Assembly (NCBI GenBank): GCA_007571115.1
Contig: RKSA01000170.1
Coordinates: 1-7,754, forward strand
Origin: Gammaproteobacteria bacterium
GTDB lineage: Bacteria > Pseudomonadota > Gammaproteobacteria > Pseudomonadales > Pseudohongiellaceae
Length of the DNA stretch: 7,754 bases
Direction: 5' to 3'
The notes beneath the pieces were generated by a model that saw only the letters and a list, made by a program, of their open reading frames with translations, ran no database searches and was not told the DNA's origin. Shown piece by piece: positions 1 to 6,537 of this stretch (position 1 is its first letter; every line of letters starts with the position of its first letter). A program made the position numbers and the translations under genes.

Positions 1-64
1 GCTCGGCAACGCGGTCGCGAAGCTGCCGATAGATCGGCTCCCTGCTGTTCCAGTTCTCATTCAA
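1..64 (-). CDS. GntR-family transcriptional regulator, YtrA-like, N-terminal fragment (cut by window edge)
   Basis: Only about 21 codons lie in the window and the gene continues past base 1. Read leftwards on the minus strand they contain WNSREPIYRQLRDRVAE. The phrase 'W-x(4)-PIYRQLRDRV' is the characteristic opening of the winged-helix DNA-binding domain in YtrA-type GntR repressors. Members of this subfamily are short and usually lie next to ABC-transporter genes, which would be outside this window. The start is uncertain. I chose the TTG at 64, two codons before the NENW stretch, because it lies about 30 bases downstream of a predicted promoter. The ATG at 60 is in the wrong frame, and an in-frame ATG at 115 lies upstream of the predicted -10 box. 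No strong Shine-Dalgarno sequence is visible. The family call rests on one short motif. The effector and target genes cannot be seen. Confidence 0.72.
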   Translation of the reverse strand, partial: MNENWNSREPIYRQLRDRVAE

Positions 65-89
65 GACAAGAATTCCCGGTTTCTGATCT

Positions 90-113
90 AGTGTTGTACA
101 CAACCATAACACC
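90..113. promoter_or_regulatory. Candidate operator AGTG-N16-CACC for the GntR/YtrA-like regulator
   Basis: An interrupted inverted repeat, GTGTTGT (91-97) against ATAACAC (106-112), matches at six of seven positions. The outer bases read AGTG-N16-CACC. From memory, a YtrA-type regulator of Xanthomonas citri binds GGTG-N16-CACC, which this site matches at all but one fixed base. The repeat covers the predicted -10 box and the likely transcription start of the regulator gene, so binding there would block transcription. Autorepression is therefore inferred. The repeat is seen directly; the binding protein is not demonstrated. Confidence 0.5.
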
Positions 114-131
114 ATATCAGCACATTGGCAA
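103..131 (-). promoter_or_regulatory. Predicted sigma70-type promoter for the GntR-family gene
   Basis: On the minus strand a TTGCCA -35 box (126-131, five of six matches to consensus) is followed, after exactly 17 bases, by a TATGGT -10 box (103-108, four of six). Transcription would start near base 96, leaving a leader of about 30 bases before the TTG at 64. The region is richer in A and T than the flanking genes. The -10 box lies inside the candidate operator at 90-113. No experimental start is known. Confidence 0.5.
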
Positions 132-178
132 CAGGCTGTGTCCAATACCTTTACCGAGCTGCGCCTTGCGGCAGGAGG

Positions 179-195
179 GCGGTCAGCCAGACCGC
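179..195 (-). terminator. Small stem-loop downstream of gpsA, possible terminator
   Basis: A perfect 6-bp GC-rich stem, GCGGTC (179-184) pairing with GACCGC (190-195), encloses a 5-base loop. It lies about 50 bases beyond the gpsA stop codon and upstream of the promoter of the next gene, where a terminator would be expected. On the minus strand it is not followed by a run of T, so it is not a classic intrinsic terminator and could be chance in GC-rich DNA. Confidence 0.28.
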
Positions 196-244
196 TCGTT
201 CAGGCCCGCTTTGGCATTGGAGAATACTGCAAATGTGGCAAGGC

Positions 245-1294
245 TCAAGGCCGCTCGCCGTTGCGTAGGGTCTTGTTGCTGCTTGCGACGAATTCGACGT
301 CGAGGGCCTGTTCGCTGAGCATCAGCGAAGAGAGGATGCTGCTGATCGAGCGATTTTCCTCGATGATTCGGTAGAGGCCCTGGGCGAGCGGCATGTAGAC
401 CCCGAGCTCGTCGGCCTTGGCGGTGACGAGCCTGACGGTATTGACTCCTTCGGCGACCTGGCCGACCTCCTCGATGGCCTGGGCGATCGTCCGGCCCTTG
501 CCGAGGGCGAAGCCGATCCGATAGTTGCGGCTCAGGGGAGTCGAGCTCGTGACCACGAGGTCGCCAACTCCCGAAAGGCCGAGAAAGGTCATCGGGTCGG
601 CGCCGAGGGCGCTGCCGAACCTCGCCATTTCGGTCAAGGCCCGGGTGACGAGCATGCTGTTGGTGTTGTGCCCCATGCCTAGCGCTGCGGCGATGCCAGC
701 GATGATCGCGTAGATGTTTTTTAGCGAACCGCCGAGCTCGACGCCGAGCATGTCGTCGTTGACGTAGACGCGGAACGATTCCGAACGAAGCAGCGAGCGG
801 ACGCTGTCGCGGACATCCTCGTCGTCGCTGGCGATGACGGTTCCGGTGAGGTGGCCCGCAGCGATTTCCCGGGCAAGATTCGGGCCGCTGAGAACGCCAA
901 CCCGGGACTGGGGCGATTCCTGCCGCAGGATCTGGCTCATCAGCGAGAAGCTTTCAGCCTCGATTCCCTTGGTGCCGCTGACGAGCATCGCCTCGGGCGA
1001 GGCATGGCGAAGCATTTCGCGAACCACGGCGCGAAAGCCCGGGCTTGGCACTGCGACGAAAACGAGTTCCGCGGCCGATATCGCGGTCGACATGTCGTCG
1101 GTGGCGACAACCCGCTCGCTGATTTCGTAGCCCGGCAGGTACTGCGGATTCTCGCGCCGGCTATTGATGTCCTGGGCGAGTTCGTCGCTGCGCATCCAGA
1201 AGCCGACGTCGTGGCCGTTGCCGGCGATAGTGCTGGCGATGACGGTGCCAAAGCTGCCACCACCGATCACCGCGACCTTGCTGATCTGTTGCAC
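245..1294 (-). CDS. gpsA: Glycerol-3-phosphate dehydrogenase [NAD(P)+] GpsA
   Basis: This cytoplasmic enzyme reduces dihydroxyacetone phosphate to sn-glycerol-3-phosphate with NAD(P)H, supplying the backbone for phospholipid synthesis. The 349-residue protein is close to the usual length of about 340. Residues 11-16 (GGGSFG) form the dinucleotide-binding loop of the N-terminal Rossmann domain. The two active-site lysines correspond to K109 in SGTKGIE and K192 in GGSLKN, and the substrate-binding Arg-Asn pair is R256-N257 in LSRNYRIG. The wording, such as WMR, RRENP and SGPNLAREIA, resembles the Pseudomonas form. The start is GTG at 1294, preceded by AGGAG at 1305-1309. The frame stays open to a TTG at 1327, but that codon lacks a ribosome site and would add a basic 11-residue tail not typical of the family. 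The gene lies 105 bp behind nuoN in the same direction; whether it shares that transcript or has its own promoter is unclear. Confidence 0.95.
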   Translation of the reverse strand: MQQISKVAVIGGGSFGTVIASTIAGNGHDVGFWMRSDELAQDINSRRENPQYLPGYEISERVVATDDMSTAISAAELVFVAVPSPGFRAVVREMLRHASPEAMLVSGTKGIEAESFSLMSQILRQESPQSRVGVLSGPNLAREIAAGHLTGTVIASDDEDVRDSVRSLLRSESFRVYVNDDMLGVELGGSLKNIYAIIAGIAAALGMGHNTNSMLVTRALTEMARFGSALGADPMTFLGLSGVGDLVVTSSTPLSRNYRIGFALGKGRTIAQAIEEVGQVAEGVNTVRLVTAKADELGVYMPLAQGLYRIIEENRSISSILSSLMLSEQALDVEFVASSNKTLRNGERP

Positions 1295-1303
1295 CGGTTT
1301 CGC

Positions 1304-1309
1304 TCTCCT
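1304..1309 (-). promoter_or_regulatory. Ribosome binding site deciding the gpsA start
   Basis: On the minus strand AGGAGA lies 9 bases before the GTG at 1294. The upstream in-frame TTG at 1327 has no comparable site. This favours the shorter protein, whose N-terminus reaches the GGGSFG loop after ten residues, as in relatives. Confidence 0.7.
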
Positions 1310-1340
1310 GGCTCGGGACTTTCCCAAGGCTATCGCAAGG

Positions 1341-1368
1341 CTGCGGCAGGATTTCGATCACGCCGCAG
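1341..1368 (-). other. Stem-loop in the nuoN-gpsA spacer
   Basis: CTGCGGC (1341-1347) is the exact reverse complement of GCCGCAG (1362-1368). Inside the 14-base loop, GAT and ATC can pair around CGAA, extending the hairpin after a 2x2 internal loop. It lies about 30 bases after the nuoN stop and about 45 bases before the gpsA GTG. No T-run follows on either strand, so it is not a standard intrinsic terminator. It could stabilise the 3' end of the nuo message, mark a processing site, or act as a weak terminator. Its function is unknown. Confidence 0.45.
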
Positions 1369-1399
1369 AATGCAAGACTGTTTTGCCGCGAAACGGCGC

Positions 1400-2875
1400 T
1401 CAAAGCGCGATATTGCTGATCGCTTCCATGACCCAGGCAGGCCAGACTCCGAGCACGATCAATGCCGCGAACAGCACGAGCAGCATCGCGAGCCCCGTGG
1501 CGCCGCCGCGCAAGGGCGAGGCATCGGCAGGTTCCGGCAGCAACATGCGATAGACGATTCGCAGATAGTAGTAGAGGCCGATGCCGCTGCCGACGACGAG
1601 CGCCCCGAGCAGCAGCCACAGCCCCGACTCGACCCCCGCGAGCACCAGGTAGAACTTGCCGATGAAGCCTGCGGTGAGGGGAATTCCCGCCAGCGACAGC
1701 AGCATCGCGGTGAACGCGGCCGCGAGCCAGGGCCGACGCCAGAACAGCCCCTGGTAGCCGGCGATGTCATCGCGTTCGCTCGCATCCGAGGAAAGCTGTG
1801 CGATCACGCCGAAAGCGCCGAGGGTCATGATCGCGTACGCGAGCAGATAGAACGCCGCAGCCTCGATGCTCAGCGAGCCTTGCGAGTGGAAGCCGGCGAT
1901 GAGCGCGATGAGCAGGTAGCCCATGTGAGCGATCGACGAATACGCAAGCACTCGCTTGAGATTGTCCTGCAGCAAGGCGAGCAGGTTGCCGGCAACGATC
2001 GAAACGGTTGCGAGCACCGAAAGCGTGGTGACGACGGAAACCAGGCCCATCGCCCTCGTTTCCAGCAAGAGGCGCAGCAGCACCGCGAACGCCGCAACCT
2101 TGCCCACGGTAGCAAGGTACGCGGTGGCCGGCGCCGGCGAACCCTGGTAGACATCGGGGGTCCAGAGGTGGAAGGGAACGAGTGACAGCTTGAAAGCCAT
2201 CCCCGAACAGATCAGCAGCAGCGCCAGCACCGACAGGCCGCTATCCGCACCATTCGGCAGGCTTTCGAGGCCATGGAACGCAAGACTTCCCGTCTGCGCG
2301 TAGACGAGGGCGATGCCGAACAGCAGGATCGCCGAGGAAACCCCTGAAAGGATCAGGTACTTGACCGCGCTTTCCAGGGCCTCGCCATGAGCGCGGCGCT
2401 GGCCGTGGACCGGGTATGCCAACATGCCGTACAACGACATGCCGAGGATTTCCAGCCCCAGCAGCAGGCTAACGAAATGGCTCGCTCCAGCGAGCACGAT
2501 CGCGCCGACGGTCGCGAGCAGCAAAAGCAGCAGGAACTCTTCGCGATGGTCGTCGAACTCCAACCAGTAGTCGTGGGCGACGAGGCTCGCCCCGGCCGCA
2601 GTCAGGCAAATCAGGGCGGTGAAGAACAGCGCATGGCCATCGACGTCGATCGTGAACAGCGAATGGCCCACCCCTGGCGACAACGACAGCAGCAGCGGCA
2701 CGGTGGCCAGCGCCCCGAGCAACAGCCCGGCAACGGTAGAAACGAGCGCGAACGAATAGTTGCGCCGCACGCCGATCGCCATCATCACCCAGATCGAGGT
2801 CGCGGTGACGACGAGCAGCGGCATGAGCAGCAGCAGGTCTGCCGCAGTGATCGCGTACTCTTCGGCGTGCATCAT
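1400..2875 (-). CDS. nuoN: NADH-quinone oxidoreductase subunit N (antiporter-like membrane subunit)
   Basis: NuoN (mitochondrial ND2 homologue) is one of three antiporter-like subunits that move protons through the membrane arm of complex I. The protein is 491 residues (E. coli 485) and is hydrophobic along almost all its length, as expected for about 14 membrane helices. The charged residues in helices are present: E142 in LGLEILGMSLYG, K229 in GMAFKLSLVPFHLW, K259 in TVGKVAAF, and K407 in GFIGKFYL. The proton-antiporter family core runs from about residue 130 to 420. The first ATG (2875) overlaps the nuoM stop by 4 bp and follows GGGAG at a spacing of 10, suggesting translational coupling. 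A second ATG follows immediately at 2872. NuoN is the usual last gene of nuo operons, and the next gene is 105 bp away. Confidence 0.97.
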   Translation of the reverse strand: MMHAEEYAITAADLLLLMPLLVVTATSIWVMMAIGVRRNYSFALVSTVAGLLLGALATVPLLLSLSPGVGHSLFTIDVDGHALFFTALICLTAAGASLVAHDYWLEFDDHREEFLLLLLLATVGAIVLAGASHFVSLLLGLEILGMSLYGMLAYPVHGQRRAHGEALESAVKYLILSGVSSAILLFGIALVYAQTGSLAFHGLESLPNGADSGLSVLALLLICSGMAFKLSLVPFHLWTPDVYQGSPAPATAYLATVGKVAAFAVLLRLLLETRAMGLVSVVTTLSVLATVSIVAGNLLALLQDNLKRVLAYSSIAHMGYLLIALIAGFHSQGSLSIEAAAFYLLAYAIMTLGAFGVIAQLSSDASERDDIAGYQGLFWRRPWLAAAFTAMLLSLAGIPLTAGFIGKFYLVLAGVESGLWLLLGALVVGSGIGLYYYLRIVYRMLLPEPADASPLRGGATGLAMLLVLFAALIVLGVWPAWVMEAISNIAL

Positions 2876-4371
2876 GGCTGCGGCGCTCCCGGAGTTGCCA
2901 GAACGGCCTGGCCTTCGAGCAATGCCTGCAAGGTCGGCGCCGAAAGGTCGAGGAAGGACTGCGGATACACTCCCATCCAGACGAGCCCTGCGACCATGGC
3001 AAAGTAGTACGCCATTTCGCGGCGATCGAGATCGGGCAGGCGGCCCGGATCGAGGCTCGCTTCAGGAAACTTGCCATGGAAAGCGCGCTGGATCACCCAC
3101 AGCGAATACACCGAGGCGAAAATCAGCCCGAACGCCGAGACGATCGTCAGCACCTGGTTCGCCTGGAAGGCACCGAGCAGGGCGAGGAACTCGCCGACGA
3201 AATTGCCGAGCCCGGGCATTCCGAGCGCGGCGATGGAGAAAAACATCGCCATCGCTCCCATTCGCGGCGCGTGCCGCCAGAAGCCTCCCATGGCGAACAG
3301 ATCCCGGGTATGGATGCGGTGCTGCAAGGCGCCGGCGAGCATGAACAACGCCGCAGCGCTGAGGCCGTGGGCGAGCATCGTCATGACCGCGCCTTGCAGG
3401 GCCAGCTCGTTCCAAGCATAGATTCCGAGGGTGACGAAGCCCATGTGGCTGACGCTGGTATAGGCGATGAGCCGCTTCAGGTCGGCCTGGGCGAAAGCGA
3501 CCTTGGCGCAGTAGAGGATGCTGATCGCCGCGAGAGTCATGGCGACTGGGGCGAACTCGGCCGATGCATTGGGAAACAGCGGCACGGCGAAGCGAACGAG
3601 TCCATAGGCACCGGTCTTGAGCAGCACTCCGGCGAGAATGATGCTGCCGGCGCTCGGTGCCTGGCTGTGAGCGTCGGGCAACCAGTTGTGGAAAGGCACG
3701 CTCGGCAACTTGACGGCAAAACCGAGGAAGAAGCCGAGCATGATCCAGAATTCGACGTTGCGGCTCATGTCGACTTCGAGCAGGTCGAGGTAGTCGAAAC
3801 TGAAGAAGCCGAATTGCAGGTAGTGGAACCAGGCGATGGCGACGATGGCGACGAGCATCAGCAAGCCGCTGACCTGGGTGAAAATGAAGAATTTCTTCGC
3901 CGCGTAGAACTTGTTCTCGTGGCCCCAGATGGCGATGATGAAATACATCGGGATCAGCATCACTTCCCAGAAAAAGAAGAACAGGAACAGGTCGATGGCG
4001 CTGAAGACGCCGACCACGCCAGCGAGGGTCCAAAGCAGGTTGAAATAGAAAAAGCCCGTGCGCTCGGTGATTTCCGCCCAGGCCGAGCCGATCGCGACGA
4101 TGCCAAGAAAGGCCGTGAGCAGCAGCAGCAGCAAGGACAGGCCATCGACGGCAAAATGCAGCGAAATGCCGAAACGCGGCAGCCAGGCGTGGTTGAACTC
4201 GGCGAGCCAGCCTGCCTGAAGCGAGCCGCCAAGCAAGCTCGCGAGCAGCAGCAATTCGAGCACCAGCACTGCCAGGGCGACCCTGCGCGGCCATTCGGCA
4301 CCAAAGCGCTCGCTCGCCCAGGCGAGCAGCCCGCCGACGAACAGCAGCGCGATGAGCCAGGGAACGATCAT
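2872..4371 (-). CDS. nuoM: NADH-quinone oxidoreductase subunit M (antiporter-like membrane subunit)
   Basis: NuoM (ND4 homologue) is the middle antiporter-like proton-pumping subunit of the complex I membrane arm. It is 499 residues (E. coli 509) and hydrophobic throughout, as expected for about 14 membrane helices. The conserved residues are in place: E136 in FFFFWEVMLIPMYF, K221 in FAVKLPSVPFHNWLPDAH, K252 in GVLLKTGAYG, and E394 in NFVGEFLALLG. The TSVSHMGF stretch near residue 305 is typical of the family. The ATG at 4371 overlaps the nuoL stop by 4 bp (ATGA), with a GGGGA ribosome site about 8 bases upstream. The stop overlaps the nuoN start in the same way, so L, M and N are probably translated as a coupled set. 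Confidence 0.97.
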   Translation of the reverse strand: MIVPWLIALLFVGGLLAWASERFGAEWPRRVALAVLVLELLLLASLLGGSLQAGWLAEFNHAWLPRFGISLHFAVDGLSLLLLLLTAFLGIVAIGSAWAEITERTGFFYFNLLWTLAGVVGVFSAIDLFLFFFFWEVMLIPMYFIIAIWGHENKFYAAKKFFIFTQVSGLLMLVAIVAIAWFHYLQFGFFSFDYLDLLEVDMSRNVEFWIMLGFFLGFAVKLPSVPFHNWLPDAHSQAPSAGSIILAGVLLKTGAYGLVRFAVPLFPNASAEFAPVAMTLAAISILYCAKVAFAQADLKRLIAYTSVSHMGFVTLGIYAWNELALQGAVMTMLAHGLSAAALFMLAGALQHRIHTRDLFAMGGFWRHAPRMGAMAMFFSIAALGMPGLGNFVGEFLALLGAFQANQVLTIVSAFGLIFASVYSLWVIQRAFHGKFPEASLDPGRLPDLDRREMAYYFAMVAGLVWMGVYPQSFLDLSAPTLQALLEGQAVLATPGAPQP

Positions 4372-6218
4372 GACAGCATCCCCAGGGCAAGCACGACAAT
4401 CAGGCCAAGCGCCATGGAAAAGGCGTACCAGCCGAGATTGCCAGTCTGACTGTGCGCGAACCAGGCATGGCCAGCCCGGGTCGCTGCCACCAGCGCTGCG
4501 TAGCAGGAGTCGATGAGATCCTTGGCGTTGACTCGCGCCAGCCAGACGAAGGGCCTGACGAACAGCGCGTCATAGAGCCAGTCGAAACCCCAGCCCGAGT
4601 GCCAGAAGCGCCGCAAGGCCCGGGCGCCGGGCAAGGCGACGAGACCTTCGGCTCGCTTCGGCCCCGAAGCGAAGCAGAAATAGCTGATCGCGATGCCAAC
4701 GAGGGGCGCGGCGATCATGATGCCGTGCAGCAAGGCGCTGACGTGATGTTCCTCATGCCCCGTGCCGTGGCTGAACACGGCATCGAGGGGCACGGGGATC
4801 CAGCCGCCGAACAGCGACAGCCCCATGAGGATGAATAGCGGCACGAGCATGGCAAGGCCTCGCACCTCGGTGGCGTCGTCGTGGCCCCTGCTGGCGCCAA
4901 AAAAGACCAGGAAAAACAACCGGAAGGTGTAGATTCCGGTGAAAAACGCCCCGACCACGCCGCCGAGCCAGAGCCAGAATCCCGGGCCTTCGGCATCGAG
5001 GGCCGCGAGCAGGATCGCGTCCTTGCTGAGGTAGCCGGAAGTGTACGGAAAAGCCGTCAAGGCGAGGCCGCCGATGAGGAAGCAGAGGAATCCCACGGGG
5101 AGCTGCCTGCGTTTCCCGCCCATGCGGAAAATGTCCTGTTCATGATGCAGGCTGAGAATCACGGCGCCAGCGCCGAGAAACAGCAGCGCCTTGAAAAAGG
5201 CGTGGGTCATGAGGTGGAAGATCGCCCCGGACCAGGCGCCGACGCCGAGCCCGAGGAACATGTAGCCGATCTGGGAAACCGTCGACCACGCGAGCACGCG
5301 CTTGATGTCGCTCTGGGCCATGGCGGTGAAGCCCGCCATGAGCAAGGTTGCAAGCCCAATCCAGGCGACGAGCAACTGCACTTCGGGGGCAAGCTCGAAA
5401 ACGACGTGGGTGCGAGCGATCAGGTAGACGCCGGCCGTGACCATGGTCGCTGCATGGATCAGCGCGCTGATCGGAGTCGGGCCGGCCATGGCGTCGGGAA
5501 GCCAGGTCTGCAAGGGCAGTTGCGCCGACTTGCCGACGGCGCCGCCGAGCAGCAGCAGCGCGGTGATTGCCGGCAGGGCCGAGCCAGGCGCCCACTCGAG
5601 CTCGGCGGCCTGCATCAGCTCCTGGATGTTCAGGGTGCCAAGCTGGGCGAAAAGCAGGAACAGGCCGATCGCCATGGCGGTGTCGCCGACCCGCGTCACG
5701 ACGAAGGCCTTGCGCGCCGCATAGCCGTTGGCGGGCTCGTCGTACCAGAAGCCGATCAGCAGGTAGCTGCACAGGCCGACTCCTTCCCAGCCGAGATAGA
5801 GCAGCAGCAGGTTGTCGCCGAGCACGAGCAGCAGCATCGAGCAGACGAACAGGTTCATGTAGCAGAAAAAACGGCTGAAGCCGGGGTCATCGGCCATGTA
5901 GCCGAGCGAATAGACGTGGATGAGGAAGCCGACCCCGGTAATGACGAGCATCATCACAAGGGACAGGCCATCGAGATAGAGGTTGACGCCGGGGCTGAAG
6001 CCGGCGACGGAAATCCAGTTCCACAGCGGAACGACGTGGCTGTCGACTCCCGCCTGCAAGAAGGAGATCGCGGCGAGCAGCGCAACGGCGAAGGAAAGGC
6101 CGACGCTGCCGGCGCCGATCGAACCGGCGACGCGTTTCCCAAGCCGACCCTCGGTCAGGACGAGCAGCAGGAAGCCGAGCAATGGCAAAGTCGGCAATAG
6201 CCAGATCAGGTCAAGCAC
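4368..6218 (-). CDS. nuoL: NADH-quinone oxidoreductase subunit L (distal antiporter-like subunit with lateral helix)
   Basis: NuoL (ND5 homologue) is the distal proton-pumping subunit of complex I. Its C-terminus forms the long lateral helix along the membrane arm. The 616 residues compare with 613 in E. coli. Key residues match E. coli positions almost one for one: E144 in YLGWEGVGLCSYLLIG, D179 in TRVGDTAMA, K230 in AVGKSAQLPLQTWLPDAM, H254 in ALIHAATMVTAG, H335 and H339 in HLMTHAFFKALLFLGAG, K343, and K399 in GYLSKDAIL. Residues from about 535 onwards form the lateral helix and final anchor. The start is GTG at 6218, four bases after the nuoK stop, with AAGGG seven bases upstream inside the end of nuoK. 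The stop overlaps nuoM by 4 bp. Confidence 0.97.
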   Translation of the reverse strand: MLDLIWLLPTLPLLGFLLLVLTEGRLGKRVAGSIGAGSVGLSFAVALLAAISFLQAGVDSHVVPLWNWISVAGFSPGVNLYLDGLSLVMMLVITGVGFLIHVYSLGYMADDPGFSRFFCYMNLFVCSMLLLVLGDNLLLLYLGWEGVGLCSYLLIGFWYDEPANGYAARKAFVVTRVGDTAMAIGLFLLFAQLGTLNIQELMQAAELEWAPGSALPAITALLLLGGAVGKSAQLPLQTWLPDAMAGPTPISALIHAATMVTAGVYLIARTHVVFELAPEVQLLVAWIGLATLLMAGFTAMAQSDIKRVLAWSTVSQIGYMFLGLGVGAWSGAIFHLMTHAFFKALLFLGAGAVILSLHHEQDIFRMGGKRRQLPVGFLCFLIGGLALTAFPYTSGYLSKDAILLAALDAEGPGFWLWLGGVVGAFFTGIYTFRLFFLVFFGASRGHDDATEVRGLAMLVPLFILMGLSLFGGWIPVPLDAVFSHGTGHEEHHVSALLHGIMIAAPLVGIAISYFCFASGPKRAEGLVALPGARALRRFWHSGWGFDWLYDALFVRPFVWLARVNAKDLIDSCYAALVAATRAGHAWFAHSQTGNLGWYAFSMALGLIVVLALGMLS

Positions 6219-6222
6219 TTCC

Positions 6223-6531
6223 CTACCCTTTCATGGTGCTGAGCACGTCGAGATCGACGCTGCGAAAACGCCGATAGAGCTGCACGATCAGGCCGAGCCC
6301 CACGGCGACTTCGGCTGCGGCGAGAGTCAGGATCATGATGAACATGATCTGGCCGTCGGCCTGTTCCCAGCGCGAGCCGGCGACGATGAACGCCAGGCCG
6401 CAGGCATTGAGCATGATTTCCAGCGACATCAGCACGAACACGATATTGCGCCGGGTGAGCACGCCGATCAGCCCGAGGGAGAAGAGGATTCCCGCGAGCA
6501 TCAGGCCGTGTTCGAGCGGAATGGCTGCCAT
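6223..6531 (-). CDS. nuoK: NADH-quinone oxidoreductase subunit K
   Basis: NuoK (ND4L homologue) is a three-helix membrane subunit between the quinone region and the pumping subunits of complex I. The 102 residues compare with 100 in E. coli. It opens with the family phrase IPLEHGLMLAGILF. It keeps the two functionally important membrane glutamates, E38 in LMSLEIMLNA and E74 in LAAAEVAVGL, which correspond to E36 and E72 of E. coli. The ATG at 6531 follows AAGGG at a spacing of 9. A GTG immediately upstream at 6534 is an equally spaced alternative that would add one residue. The gene begins six bases after the nuoJ stop and ends four bases before the nuoL GTG. Confidence 0.96.
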   Translation of the reverse strand: MAAIPLEHGLMLAGILFSLGLIGVLTRRNIVFVLMSLEIMLNACGLAFIVAGSRWEQADGQIMFIMILTLAAAEVAVGLGLIVQLYRRFRSVDLDVLSTMKG

Positions 6532-6537
6532 CACTCG

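Noticed and set aside
138..374. Small plus-strand open frame of 78 codons in the gpsA-regulator gap
   Set aside because: It runs into antisense gpsA, has no recognisable product, and shares its space with the stem-loop downstream of gpsA.
1382..1398. Short GCCG/CGGC hairpin just after the nuoN stop, considered as a terminator
   Set aside because: The stem is only four base pairs and is followed by a run of A rather than T on the minus strand, so it is too weak to call.
851..2185. Long plus-strand open frame of about 444 codons opposite gpsA and nuoN
   Set aside because: It is antisense to two well-supported genes. Its Gln/Glu/Arg/Asp-rich text is the mirror of Leu/Ala-rich membrane protein codons, and no family is recognisable.
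3062..4399. Minus-strand open frame of about 445 codons in another frame of nuoM
   Set aside because: Arg/Pro/His-rich out-of-frame reading of a real gene, typical of high-GC DNA.
3076..4449. Long plus-strand open frame of about 457 codons opposite nuoM
   Set aside because: Same mirror effect: a highly charged, low-complexity product with no recognisable domain, fully antisense to a conserved gene. The genes avoid TTA, CTA and TCA, which keeps antisense frames open.
4881..6200. Long plus-strand open frame of about 439 codons opposite nuoL
   Set aside because: Antisense shadow of nuoL in GC-rich DNA, with no recognisable domain or independent ribosome site.
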